DNA of 64,000 nucleotides from Arbacia lixula. Its lineage: Eukaryota; Echinodermata; Echinoidea; Arbacioida; Arbaciidae. Below, in pieces: positions 36,112 to 48,200 of the stretch. Position numbers and translations under genes: made by a program. Where the stretch lies: assembly GCA_963669155.1 (NCBI GenBank), contig OZ022588.1:19323438-19387437 (forward strand), in the 5' to 3' direction. Within the stretch, counting starts at the first letter, position 1; each line of letters begins with the position of its first letter. The notes under the pieces are model-generated. The model had not been told where the DNA came from. It saw only the letters and a list, made by a program, of their open reading frames with translations, and made no database searches.

Positions 36112-36376
36112 CTAATGCCTTGTTTAAAATCAAGAAGGTTTTTTGCAGATGCAACCTCACGGCATTTTGATTGAATTTTTTTTACACACAAACATATTAG
36201 TCGCCGTTCAGACGACAAATCATGAACATTGCTTAATAATTATGACAATTAGTAATTTCAAGGCTTAACATCCATTGCAGTATTCTAACAAATGCAGTCG
36301 ACAAAATAGTTAATCATAGTAAGTGTCATCTTTATCTATGTCCACTTCAGGTAACAAAAGTTTATACTCCGTTATC

Positions 36377-37633
36377 TCAAATCATCCTCTCCTGCCAAGG
36401 AACTGCTCCTCCAAGAGGATTGTTGAAGTACAGTCTTAGGGTTTCACGCTGTGCTTTGGCCTCTGCTGTGTCGCGGAAGGGTCCTCTTGGAGTTGGTACT
36501 TCATGCATGGGAGCCATGTTCCTCCATTCTCCTGGTATGATGTTATGGTCGGTATCCTCTGTATCCAGCTGACCATGGTGCATGGCTGGGTGCCGTATTC
36601 CAATCAGGTTGTGGAGACAGACACATGTTTCTATGATGTTACGCACAACATCAGGTTGTTGCTGTAGTGTTCCTAGAAGACACTGGAATCTGGCTGCTAG
36701 TATTCCTAAGGCATTTTCCACGACTCTTCGGGCTCTAATTATGCGATAGTTGTATATCCGCTCTGTACGATTCAGGTTCTTTCTCGAGTAGGGCTTCATC
36801 ATGTGGGTTCGCAAAGCAAAGGCGTGATCCCCGATCATGAAATATGGCATGTTCTGGTTGTCATTGGTCATTGGCTCAGGTGGGGGGAATCCTATTTGAC
36901 CACTCTCCACTGTCTCTTTGAGCTCAGATGCATTGTATATCTGCGCGTCAGACATGTGTCCTTGAGCACCTGTGTCTATCCACAAGAACCGGTAGTTAGC
37001 ATCAACAAGTGCCATGAGGACTACTGAGAAGAAATGTTTATAATTATGGTAGAGACTGCCGGAGTTCTCTGGTTTCCTGAGTGCCACGTGCTTGCAATCA
37101 AGTGCCCCCATTACATGTGGAACGTTCCAACGCCTCTCGTATTCTTCAGCAATTGCACGCCATTCTTGTTCAGTGGTGGGACACTGGATCACTTCATTAG
37201 CATACTCATCCACTATGGCTTGACAGACTTCGGGGATAAACTTGCAAATGGTTTCTCGAGCAACCCTGAAACTGTATGACAGTGACGGATACCGATCGCC
37301 AGCTGCAAGGTGCCTTATGGTACAGGCTAACTTGAGACCAGGTTCAAGGGCTCTCCTGGCATTGGTATCGTCCTTCGTGAGTCTTGGTGCGAGTCTCTGG
37401 AGTAGTTCATCAAAAAATTCTGGCGTAACTCTCAAGAAATTGAAAAATGCCGTTGTATCCTCCATTCTTAGTTCATTCAAGAGTCTGGTGTAGTGCCCAT
37501 ATAACAGCCTTCTCTCAGCTTGCAGCCATGGTCGAACCCAATAACGACGTGGTCTTCTTCGCCTTTTTCTCAGCCTCTTTCTCAGGACCTGAAGGGCTAT
37601 TGCGTCTTGTTGCATAGTTTGTTGCTGGAGCAT
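36377..37633 (-). CDS. PIF/Harbinger DDE transposase
   Basis: The minus frame is open from a GTG at 37678. The first ATG is at 37633, giving 418 codons, and I prefer it because a TATAAAAG box (37707-37714) would place the transcript start near 37680. Numbering from 37678: a helix-turn-helix-like region about 80-150 (Phe-Phe-Asn-Phe-Leu-Arg-Val), then the DDE nuclease with Asp194 in Gly-Ala-Leu-Asp-Cys-Lys-His, a second Asp at 235 or 244 (Trp-Ile-Asp-Thr and Ser-Asp-Ala-Gln), and Glu321 in Val-Val-Glu-Asn-Ala-Leu-Gly-Ile-Leu. This is the HARBI1-type layout and usual length. It is intact with no stops, so the element may be or recently was active. A short upstream exon using the tactag before 37679 is possible. 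Confidence 0.9.
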   Translation of the reverse strand: MLQQQTMQQDAIALQVLRKRLRKRRRRPRRYWVRPWLQAERRLLYGHYTRLLNELRMEDTTAFFNFLRVTPEFFDELLQRLAPRLTKDDTNARRALEPGLKLACTIRHLAAGDRYPSLSYSFRVARETICKFIPEVCQAIVDEYANEVIQCPTTEQEWRAIAEEYERRWNVPHVMGALDCKHVALRKPENSGSLYHNYKHFFSVVLMALVDANYRFLWIDTGAQGHMSDAQIYNASELKETVESGQIGFPPPEPMTNDNQNMPYFMIGDHAFALRTHMMKPYSRKNLNRTERIYNYRIIRARRVVENALGILAARFQCLLGTLQQQPDVVRNIIETCVCLHNLIGIRHPAMHHGQLDTEDTDHNIIPGEWRNMAPMHEVPTPRGPFRDTAEAKAQRETLRLYFNNPLGGAVPWQERMI

Positions 37634-37706
37634 AAAAACCCAGCCCAGGGCTGCAGCGTTGCGAAGAAGTTGATCCACGTCTAGTATTGTCAGGAGGTGC
37701 AGCCTG

Positions 37707-37714
37707 CTTTTATA
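37707..37714 (-). promoter_or_regulatory. TATA box of the transposase gene
   Basis: Minus strand TATAAAAG, about 30 bp before the beginning of the open frame, inside the right subterminal region of the transposon. Confidence 0.6.
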
Positions 37715-38211
37715 CTCGACTGCCGATTTTGGCGAAAATCCGACCAGTATTGGGTCAGTGTCCGATTACCCTCCGAACAGCAACCGATTTGTCGGGTTGA
37801 TGTCGGGAGAGTGTTGGAAGTGTCAGATTAGTGTCAGGCCACCCTCGAATTACAATCCGACCACATTCGAATGAATCGGACGCTGCCGATGAAAATGGCG
37901 GACAGACATCGGGCCGCTACCAGTCCTTCATCCGATTACCCCGATCAATGTTGGATCTTGATAGGATTTTACGGAAAACAGGGACCAAAAAAAGTGGATG
38001 TCGGGTGAATTTTCATCGGAACTCATCGGAGTGCTGACATTTTTGCAAAATTGGGATCAGATTGGCGTCAGATCAGGTTCCGATGGTCAGTGGAATGGGG
38101 GTATTAGTCTCGCCTTCACCTCCGGTGGGCGAGACAAAAAGCATTAGTCATGTTTATTTTTACAGAAAATACAGCAGATGTTAAGGATATAGACACAATA
38201 GATGCATACTG

Positions 38212-39331
38212 AACTAGAGCAATTCGACTATGCCTCCACCTCTTTGCTAGCTTTAGATTTATTTTTAAAAAAATATGTATGTTTCGTGGGCAATGGACCA
38301 TTGAATTCCTATGTGAAATGAAAATATAATTCTGCTTCTCCATGTTCAGCCAAGTTTGGCAATGTTCATTGACCTTTGACCTCTTACTTCTTTGACTTCC
38401 AATCTAGCATTCCTAGTCTGTCTAAATCCATCTACAGGTGTATATCAAGTTTGTTTAAAATTAGCCAATTTTGCATGAAGTTCATTGACCTTTGACCTTT
38501 CAGGAATTTTACCCAAACTTCATCAGTGTACCTTCATGAAGTGATACATCTCTGTACTATGTTTGGTTTGAATTTAATTATTAGATTTGGAATCAATGTG
38601 AAAAATATCAACTTGGCGGGAAATTTTTAGCCAAATTTGCCAAAGTTCATTGACCTCTGATCTCTAACCTTTGAGAAATTTCACCAAAAATGTCATCAGT
38701 CTACCCCCAAGTAGTGGTACATCTTTGCACCATGTTTGGTTGGTATTGCACCATTGGTTTTTGTTATTTTTTGAAAAATATCACTTTGGTAGCAATTTCT
38801 AGCTAAATTTTGGCAAAGTTCATTGACCTTTGAACTTTCAGGAGTATTACCCAAACTTTCACAAGTCTACCTCCATGAAGTGATATATCTCTGTACCATG
38901 TTTGGGTAGAATTGCACCATTAGATTTGGATTCGGGTTTATTGAGAAATATCAATTTTGGCAAAGTTCATTGAACTTTGATCTCTGATCTTTCAGCAATT
39001 ACACCAAAAATGTCACCAGTCTACCCCCAAGTGGTCCATCGTTTCAATGTTTGGTTGGAACTGCAGTGCACCTTTGGATTTGGATTTATTGTGAAAATTT
39101 TAAAGTTTGAGGCAATTTCTAGCCAATTTTGGCAAAGTTCATTGACCTTTGACCTCAATCAAATTTGAACCCCTATTTTACACATTTCATTGGTTTTGTG
39201 CAATACACACATGTACCAAATTTGAAACAAATCTATTTAACGGTTCTCAAGATATTGCCTACATGGATTCGGGACGGACGGACGGACAACCCGAAAACAT
39301 AATGCCTCCGGCCACTTTGTGGCCGAGGCAT
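38212..39331 (+). repeat. repeat element F1
   Basis: It begins actagagcaattcgac and atgcctccacc. It contains several diverged units of about 150-170 bp, most with attgacctttgacctc, then a short (GGAC)n tract (39272-39288) and a 3' hairpin (39302-39331) whose arms are forms of ATGCCTCCGGCCAC. The 5' hairpin seen in F2 and F3 is missing here. No coding capacity. Confidence 0.88.
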
Positions 39332-39600
39332 GAAGTTGATTTCATCAAAGGCAGAATAATAAATTTGAAAGTACACCTGTACCCTGTTGACTGGAAATGA
39401 AGCGCTCTTATAGATTATCATACATGTACAAATATGATATTCAGTGTTTATTTTGAAATTACATCTTCACATAATCAAACTGCAATCAAACAGTCACTAT
39501 GAAAGAAAACCAATTTTGTTTTTTTTTTTTACTATTTTACTCATACATGTATTTGTGGATGTACTTTACTGTTTGACATTATTGAACATGACACTCATAA

Positions 39601-40972
39601 ACTAGAGCAATTCGACTGCCACGCAGTCGATAAATATGCCTCCGCCTCTTTGCTAGCTCTATTTAGATTATTTTCAGAAAATCTCTTTGTTTGGTTGGGA
39701 ATGTTCAAGTGAATTCCTATGTGAAATGAAAATGCCATTTCTTCTGTTTTTCCATGTTTAGCGAAGTTTGGCAATGTTCATTTGACCTTTGATCTCTTAC
39801 TTCTTTGACTTCCAATCTAACCAGTCTGTCTAAATCCATCCTTGTATCCTTGTGATTCTTGTACCATGTTTTCTTGAAATGCATAATTGGACTGGAATTG
39901 ATTGTGAGAAGTATCAATTTGGGGACAATTCATAAACCTTTGACCTCTGACCTTTCAGGAATTTTACCCAAACTTTCACCAGTCTACCTTCATGAAGTGA
40001 CACATCTCTGTACCATGTTTGTTTGAATTGAATCATTCGATTTGGATTCAATGCGAAAAATAGCCAATTTTGGCAAAGTGCATCGACCCTTGACCTCTGA
40101 TCTTTGAGAAATTTCACAAAAAATGTTATCAGTCTACCCCCAAGTAGTAATCCATCTTTGCACCATGTTCATTTGGTAATGTACCATTGGATTTGGATTT
40201 ATTGTGAAAAATAGCCAATTTTGGCAAAGTGTGTTGACCTTTGACCTTTAAGAAATTTCACCAAAAATGTCACCAGTTTAGCCATAAGTAGTGATCCATC
40301 TTTGCACCATGTTTAGTTGGTTATGTACCATTGGATTTGGATTTATTGTGAAAAATATAAAGTTTGGGGGAGTTTTTAGCCAATTTTGGCAAAGTTCATT
40401 GACCTTTGACCTCTGACCTTTCAGGAATTTTACCAAAAATTTCATCAGTCTATCCCCAAGTAGTGATCCATCCGTGTACCATGTTTAATGAGAACTACAT
40501 CCTCGGACTTGGATTTATTGTGAAAAAGGTCAAATTTTTGCAATTTTTCACAAAGTTCATTGACCTTTGACCTCTAACCTTTCAGGAATTTTACCCAAAG
40601 TGTCACCAGTCTACCGCCAAGTAGTGATCCCTCTTTGTACCATGTTTGATGAGAATTCTATCCTTGGATTTAGATTTAATGTGAAAAAGGTCAGTTTTGG
40701 GCAATTTTTTACAATGTTCAATGACCTTTGACCTTTGACCTCAATCAGATTTGACCCAAATTTTACACACTTAATTGGTTTTATGCAATACACACATGTA
40801 CCAAGTTTGAAGCAAATCTGGTTCACGGTTCTCAAGATATTGCCGAAACGGATTCGGGACGGACGTACGGACGGACGGACAGACGGACGGACGGACGGAC
40901 GTACGTACAGACGGAGGGACGGACGGACAACCCGAAAACATAATGCCTCCGGCCACTTCGTGGCGGAGGCAT
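39601..40972 (+). repeat. repeat element F2
   Basis: The best-preserved F copy. It has actagagcaattcgac, a 5' hairpin CGACTGC-CAC-GCAGTCG (39613-39629), the motif ATGCCTCCGCC (39636), about seven diverged units of 150-170 bp carrying tandem TGACCT half-sites, a (GGAC)n microsatellite (40857-40928) and the 3' hairpin ATGCCTCCGGCCAC-TTC-GTGGCGGAGGCAT (40943-40972). Confidence 0.9.
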
Positions 40973-42069
40973 AAAAAACATTTCACATTATCCTATTATA
41001 CAGTGTCCACAAATATAGTCTACTACCTGCCAACTCTAGTGCTGACAATTTGATTTAGGACATTATAATCGAAGCAACTCAAGTAGTTGAATGCTATTCG
41101 CAATTAGAATTATTGTCAACTCTGTGATAAGATACATGTACAACACATGTAAAAGGGCAAATAGTCAATATTGTAGAATCCCAAATTCATTTCTCTCTCT
41201 CTCTCTCTTTCTCTCTCTTGTATTTCTTTCAAACACCTACATCAGAGGCTGGGAGGAAGACCATCATGCATTACATCAATTCTATATCTCTATCAAGTTT
41301 CATATTTCACAAACAGGACCTCCATGTTGTTTTTGTGGTTTATACAATGTTTAACATAATTTGGAATAAATAAGTAATACATCTGCAAAAGCTTTACTTT
41401 TGATCACTTTTCTTAAGAATGTTCATTTACCACCTCAAAATAATGCTTTTGAAGCAATTTGCGACACAGAATGGATAAAAGGACGCATACACATGTTTAG
41501 AAAACAGTTATTACCAGTGCATTACTGATTAATCCAGACAAGTTAATGCCTCTTTTTCTGCAACTACTTTGTCTAATATCAACTCTTTCCTGTGCATTCT
41601 TGATCATTTAGGTATGTTTGCTCGACCAATGGAAGCCATTGCAACAATAATGCATCAATAAGAGGCCACCATTGCATTATATGCATTCTGTTCAATCACA
41701 GAAGTTTCTAATCAAATTACAGATGCTAGGTAGCTTTACAGCAATGTTCACTAGTTTTTGATCATGGCACTCGGCTCAAAACTAAAATGAAAATGAACTG
41801 ACCTGCAGCGTAACCGGAAGCGCAAGTCTTCATTCACATTTTGTAGGGTTTTAGGGTTGTAGGTTTTTTTCATTATTCCAGTCATTTTTTACAACATGAT
41901 GATCAGAGTTATCCCTGCTTTGATTGGTCAACAATTTCTTGGACAGGTTTTTTTTCAAACACAATTATAAATCATATCTGATCTGTACAAGAGTTGCTCT
42001 AAATGAATATTTATGTGCCACCTCCAATCCAAGATAAAATAGGTGCTTTGTGGCTATGGCAGTTATCGC
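40973..42069. other. AT-rich spacer downstream of GLMN
   Basis: A (CT)n tract lies at about 41192-41220. No gene or clear repeat is seen. Confidence 0.4.
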
Positions 42070-42075
42070 TTTATT
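42070..42075 (-). terminator. candidate GLMN poly(A) signal
   Basis: AATAAA on the minus strand, about 210 nt past the GLMN stop codon. It was chosen by position only; others lie further downstream. Confidence 0.4.
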
Positions 42076-42282
42076 TTCTCTCACCGGCCATTTCATACAC
42101 TTAGCCCATTGCTATTCTCAAGTCTACATTCCCTGTCAAGAGATCAAATTGCGTGCGAGTCAGATTCAAAATGACAATAAAAAATGAACAGCTGTTCCCC
42201 ACATAATGAACCATAACCCGCTGGAAATAAATAAAGGTAAACAAAGTTGTATTTAAAAAAGAAAATAAGAATATGTCTGTTA

Positions 42283-45200
42283 TCAGCTCAAGTCATCGCT
42301 TTTGACCTCTGACTCCTCCGCTGATGACCTCTGCACGGTTGCTAGGATATCCCGCACACGACCCACAATGCTCTGCATCAGCTCATATGTGGAACATGCT
42401 GATCTCAGCACCTATGGGTATGGATACAAAATCGAGTCAAGAACTCAATTGGTGATGAAATTAATTTGAAATGCCCCCATTTTGGCACAGATACTGCATA
42501 CTTTCTGTGTTTTGCATGCCAGGCTAAGTATTGTCAATTTGCCTGGAGAAGACTAAAGCAGCACTTTTTCAATATGACGAGTAACACAAAACATCCATAA
42601 ACATGAAACAGTGAACTATGAGCTGGAATGTAGTCAACATGTAATTGTTTAAAAACATTTCCGTAATTTTTAATATGAAAGTCAAGCCATTAGTTGGAAA
42701 TAATGTCAAAAGTAGAATACTGTGGTTGTTATCGCGAGTACAGCATTTATGTGAACAGACATAAGCATGCATTGACAGCATTTGTAGGCCATCCTAAGGA
42801 GCAACAAAGGACAATAAGAAGTTGCTTTGAATAAAAGTACCAATTCACAGTACCTGACTCAATGGGCCAAATTCTTTTAGGGTATCATGCGATACCATTT
42901 TTTGTTAACAAAAATCCATGATTTCCAGTGAGTTATTCCCATTTTTTCTAAAATTGTAACTACTGCTGCATTTATGGTTATTTTTTTACACTTTCATTGT
43001 CATCTTGTTTTGTTCAGTGTTTTATTCCATGTTAAGTCTTTCTGATCCCCATGTGTCATTTGCGCACCAGTCATACATAGAGCATTGTCCCTCTGGGGTA
43101 AAGGAAGTTAACCCTGCTGGCCTACCTGCATCTGCTGCAGTGGTGGCATGGCAGGCAACTGGTGGCCAGCTACAGTCAGCGTGGTGGATGGACCTGGCGC
43201 CTTGTCTACACAACAAGAGAACAAAATAATGTCAAGCACTGCTAAACCTGATGTATTTCATTCATTATTGAAAGAAATTCAAATTCAATTTACTTTTGAA
43301 CTATTTTTGTGAAAGAAAGTAAAATAATATCATGTATGAAGAAGAACATGTAGTTTGGACCCCAAGAAGTAAAATATTGAAAGAGAAGAAGGCACTGCTA
43401 ATCATGGGGCACTTTCAAATGCATTCAATGTTATTATCACAATTTTCTTTAGAAGGATTGTATTATCATAATCATATAATCATAAAAAATGGCATAATTT
43501 GGACCTCAAATAAGTAAAAACTTGAGAACTTGGGCCCTGCCGAACATACTCAGCAACGGGTCTATCCAGTCCCTCAAAACCTGTCAATCACAGCTTCTTT
43601 TTGACTTTCTTATAAAGCATCTCTTAACCATAAGTGTATGGAATCAATGGAAAGTAGTTCAATCCTTAGAGGATATTTTATGTGACAGGATCTCTTGTTC
43701 TTCTCAGGCATTCTTTTTAGCATTGGAGGGGCTGAATTGTTCCAAGACCATGGCCATGTTGCATAGAGGTTTTCACTTATTGTACCTTACCATCAATGGT
43801 AACTACCAAAGCAACAGCCAATAAGCTTTCATTTTTCCACCTGTTACCATGGTAAATACCATTGATGGTAATAAAATAATTGAAAACCTACATGCAACAT
43901 TGGCGCTTATGTCATTTTTTGTTACAGAACAACTCACTCCTCTTCTTCTGTTTCTGGTCCTCCAGCAGAAGCGTGATCCTGCGCTGGTAGTGGGCCATGG
44001 AGAGGTCTAGGCCTGTCTGCAGCTGGTCCAAGAACTTGGCCTGGATCTCATTCACATGGGACCAGGCGCTAGTCTCGTTTGTGGAGACTGGGTCCCGCAG
44101 GAGTAGGAACCGCAGCAGGTTCAAGGCAGCCATCACCCTGTGCCAAGAAGGAGCGTCCATCAATATCATGGATTAACCCTATATTTGGAGTCTACCTATT
44201 TCTTTGGGTTTTTTCACTTGTGTTTGTTGTTGTTTATTCTACTGGAATTTATAACACACCATTGTCAATCCATGAAAAGGCCAACATCAATCAATTGAAG
44301 TGATGAGAAAGAAAAATATTCAGGTACGGAGGAAAAGTATGAAAACAATTTCCATTGGGTTTGAATACAAAATCACAAAATGAGCCAAATTTAGGATGAC
44401 ATCATCTTGAAAAAAAAAACATCGCAATTTTGGTCTCAAAAGTTACACGAGACTACAAAGAAAAAGGTCCTGACATTTTGCCACTTTACAATTTTGTGTT
44501 TCAGAATGATCACATGAAATGAACAGTAGGGGGCCATAATGCCCCCTGCCCCTGCCTGAACTAGGGTACAACAATAATCGACTGACTGATTATTTGTTAT
44601 AGATATGAATACAAGATTGACTGATTAGCATCATAGACTGAAAGAAGCTGCTCATATAATATAATTTAATTCATTATGCTGCAATAGAAAGTTTACAGAG
44701 GGCAGAAACAATCAATGAATCATGGCACAAAAGGTGACACCCACAGATCGGAGACTTACTTGTCTGACAGCTCTAAGAGGTCGGTCTCTACTCCGTGGGG
44801 CAATGTGAAGATGAGAGGGAAGAGGTCTGCAAGTCGCTGCCCAATGAACCACTCATTGTCATGATGCTACATACACACACACACGACACAATATTCATTA
44901 AATGTGATTTGTGAATGAATGTACAAAAACTGAGTGATGAAAAATGAAATACGGTACCTCAAAGAGAGAAAAAGAAGAGAAAACATAAGGAATTAAATAT
45001 AAAGGTTACAGGATGATGGCTCTACAAAATGAGAACTAGGAAATTTTGATGCCAAGGGATTCAGTAATTTGAACTGTGGTTATTCCAACTTATTTGAGCT
45101 TAGTTTGTAGGTAGTTTGATATGCCAGCTAATTATTCATCTATACAGGTATCCCATCCACCTCTCTTTCCATTGATTTCACTTGGAAGCTGTTGAGGACA

Positions 45201-48200
45201 TAGTCTTTGATCATCCCACGATCATAATACAGACCCAATCCATCCATCTATCTGTTTCAATCCATCCATCCATCCATAATTCTATCTGTCTATCTCACCT
45301 GCAAGCTGTTATGGACACACTCTTTGACCATCCCAATGACCATATCACAGATTTGATCCATCTATCTTTCTTTCCATCTATTCACCCATCCATATTTCTA
45401 ACTATCTCACCTGCAAGATGTTGAGGAAACAGTCTTTAAACATCCCAATGATCATACTGCAGGCCCAATTGTTATAAATTTGTATAAGTTATATATGTAG
45501 CCATTAAATGAGATGCAGTCTATGTGGTTGTGAAATTCCTAATTGGTGAAATCAACATTGCGCAATGTGTACTGCCTGGAAGATTCTGGAATGTGGGAGA
45601 GCAATCTGGGCCAGGTGTTATTTACATAAAAGAATGTTACACCTAGCTGGGGGTTAATTAGCATAATAAAGGAGGCACTGGCTGGAGCTGCCTGTAGAGT
45701 TCAGTAACCTTTTGGGCCAGTGCTGACTCACCAATGAAATCTGGGTCAGGTCACTCTGTTTACTGTTTGCAAGCATGAATAGAACATTGTAGATGTACCA
45801 AAAGTTTTCTCAAAGCACAGATGATAAAATTTTCCAGAATGTACAAATGGTAATATATATATATATGAGCGGTTTGGGGACATGAGTTCAGAGTTTTTAT
45901 ATCATCTTGCTCCAGTCACCTGTGTTAGTAGTAACCTGCAATTAGAGTTTGTTGTGACCTTGCCTCGATACACACCTGTGGATTTATACAAGGATTTTCT
46001 CTGCATGGATAATTACCTGCCTGTTAAATAGTGCTTAAGAGATCCTGCCTGTGAAAACCTTACACTCTGTGGATTGATATCTGACCATCTTGGATCATCT
46101 ATTTGGACTTGAATATCTGGAATACCTGCTCTTCAGCGTACAACATTGGGATCAACATTGCGATCATAATTTGGGAATACGGGATCGGATTATCAACTGG
46201 ACCATCAACGGGAGCCGGGGATTCATTCAACAACAGTATCATCCAGCATTGTAAGCTAAATTTTTCATGTACACAATACATAGAGTAAGTGATAAAACAA
46301 TTGTACAAGCTTGACTGTATGATTTTAAAGGGGAAATACCCCATATAATAACTAGAGCAATTCGACTGCCATGCAGTCGATAAATATGCCTCTTTGCTAG
46401 CTCTATTCAGATTATTCTAAAAAAATCTGTTTGTTTGGTTGGGAATGTTCCAGTGAATTCCTATGTGAAATGAAAATATATTCTGCTTTTCCATGTTTAG
46501 CAAAGTTTGGCAATGTTCATTTGACCTTTGACCTCTTACTTCTTTGACTTCCAATCTAACCAGTCTTTCTAAATCCATCCTTGTATCCTTGTGATTCATC
46601 TATGTACCATGTTTTCTTGAAATGCATAATTGGATTGGGATTTATTGTGAAAAATATCAATTTGGGGGCAATTTTCAGCAAAATTTGGCAAAGTTCATAA
46701 ATCTTTGACCTCTGACCTTTCTGGAATTTTACCCAAACTTTCACCAATCTACCTCCATGAAGTGACACATCTCTGTACCATGTTTTTTTTTAATTGAATC
46801 ATTAGATTTGGATTCAATGTGAAAATAGCCAATTTTGGCAAAGTTCGTTGACCTTTGACCTCTGACCTTTGAGAAATTTCACCAAAAATATCATCAGTCT
46901 ACCCCCAAGTAGCAACCCATCTTTGCACCATGTTTGGTTGGTAATGCACCATTGGATTTGGATTTATTTTGAAAAATATCACTTTGGGGCAATTTTTAGG
47001 TAATTCTTGGCAAAGTTCATTGACCTTTCAGCAATTTCACCAAAAATGTCACTAGTCTAGCCCCAAGTAGTGATCCATCTTTGCACCATGTTTGGTTGGA
47101 AATGCGCTATTGGATTTGGATTTATTGTGAAAAATATTAAGTTAGGGGCAATTTTTAGCCAAGTTTGGCAAAGTTCATTGACCTTTGACCTCTGATCTTT
47201 CAGGAATTTTACCAAAAATTTCACCAGTCTATCCCTAAGTAGTGGTCCATCTGTGTACCATGTTTAATATGAACTGCATCCTTAGACTTAAATTTATTGT
47301 GAAAAAGGTCAAAATTTTGCAATTTTTAACAAAATTCATTGACCTTTGACCTCTGACCTTTCAGGAATTTTAAACAAAATGTCACCAGTGTACATCCAAG
47401 TAGTGATCCATCTTTGTACCATGTTTGATGAGAATTGTAACCTTGGATTTGGATTTAATGTGAAAAAGGTCAATTTTGGGCAATTTTTCACAAAGATCAT
47501 TGACCTTTGACCTCAATCAGATTTGACCCCAATTTTACACACTTCAATGGTTTTATGCAATACACACATATACCAAGTTTTTTTGAAGCAAATCTGCTTA
47601 ATGTTTCTCAAGATATTGCCTAAATGGATTCGGGACGGACGGACGGACGGACAACCCGAAAACATAATGCCTCTGGCCACTTCATGCCGAAGGCATAAAA
47701 TTAAATATTGGTATCCTTTTGTGCGATCCTTTCTGGCGTGAATTGATTGTAACACAATTCCTCTATCTATGTAGTCATATATGTTCCCATCCATCCATCC
47801 GTTCATCTATCCTTCCATCTATCCATCCATATATCTATCTCAATACGTGGCGGAGGTATAAAAACACATAAATTAAATATTGGTATCATTTTGTGCGATC
47901 CTTTCTGGCGTGAATTGATTGTAACACAATTCATTTACCTATGTAGTCATATATGTTCCCATCCATCCATCCGTTCATCTATCTTTCCATCCATCCATCC
48001 ATTCATCTATATACCTATCTCACCTGCAAGCTGTGGAGGACATAGTCTTTGACCATCCCAATGACCATACCACAGACCCCAGCATGGACAGTATTCTTGA
48101 GGAGTACTCTCAGTAACCTATAGCGACCCTTCCAGTCAAACTTCCGGATGAAGATGGGGAAAACCATCAAGGCCCTCTGCCTCTGTTGAAGAAACATGAA

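Larger units (their letters stand above)
31316..38103. mobile_element. PIF/Harbinger DNA transposon, full length (6788 bp)
   Basis: Terminal inverted repeats TACCCCCATTCCAC (31316-31329 and 38090-38103) are flanked by TTA duplications (31313-31315, 38104-38106). The uninterrupted target, ggatcccttagtctcgcc, can be read in element E2 (inverse at 34669-34686), which fixes the boundaries to the base. It encodes a spliced Myb/MADF-like protein (plus) and a DDE transposase (minus), the two-gene layout of Harbinger elements. About 500 bp inside each end is filled with TCCGA/TCGGA words, likely transposase binding sites. It contains a later insertion of repeat E2. Confidence 0.93.
30596..38135 (+). 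repeat. repeat element E1, split by the Harbinger insertion
   Basis: Left part 30596-31315, right part 38104-38135 (the TTA is duplicated). In order: aggcattag, a CAATATTG palindrome (30605-30612), the terminal motif GTCTCGCCCAC (30614), tandem units of 157 bp (spacing between the equivalent ctgtgacctcc words at about 30793 and 30950), a (GGACGAC)n microsatellite (31274-31308), the sequence ggatccctta, and the 3' hairpin GTCTCGCC...GGGCGAGAC (38107-38135). Without the insertion it is about 0.75 kb. It shares both ends with E2 inside the Harbinger element. Confidence 0.85.

Noticed and set aside
38212..40972. Helitron assignment for the F elements because of the 3' hairpin
   Set aside because: The hairpin is fully terminal with no CTRR end after it, and no 5' TC start can be fixed. 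The class is left open.
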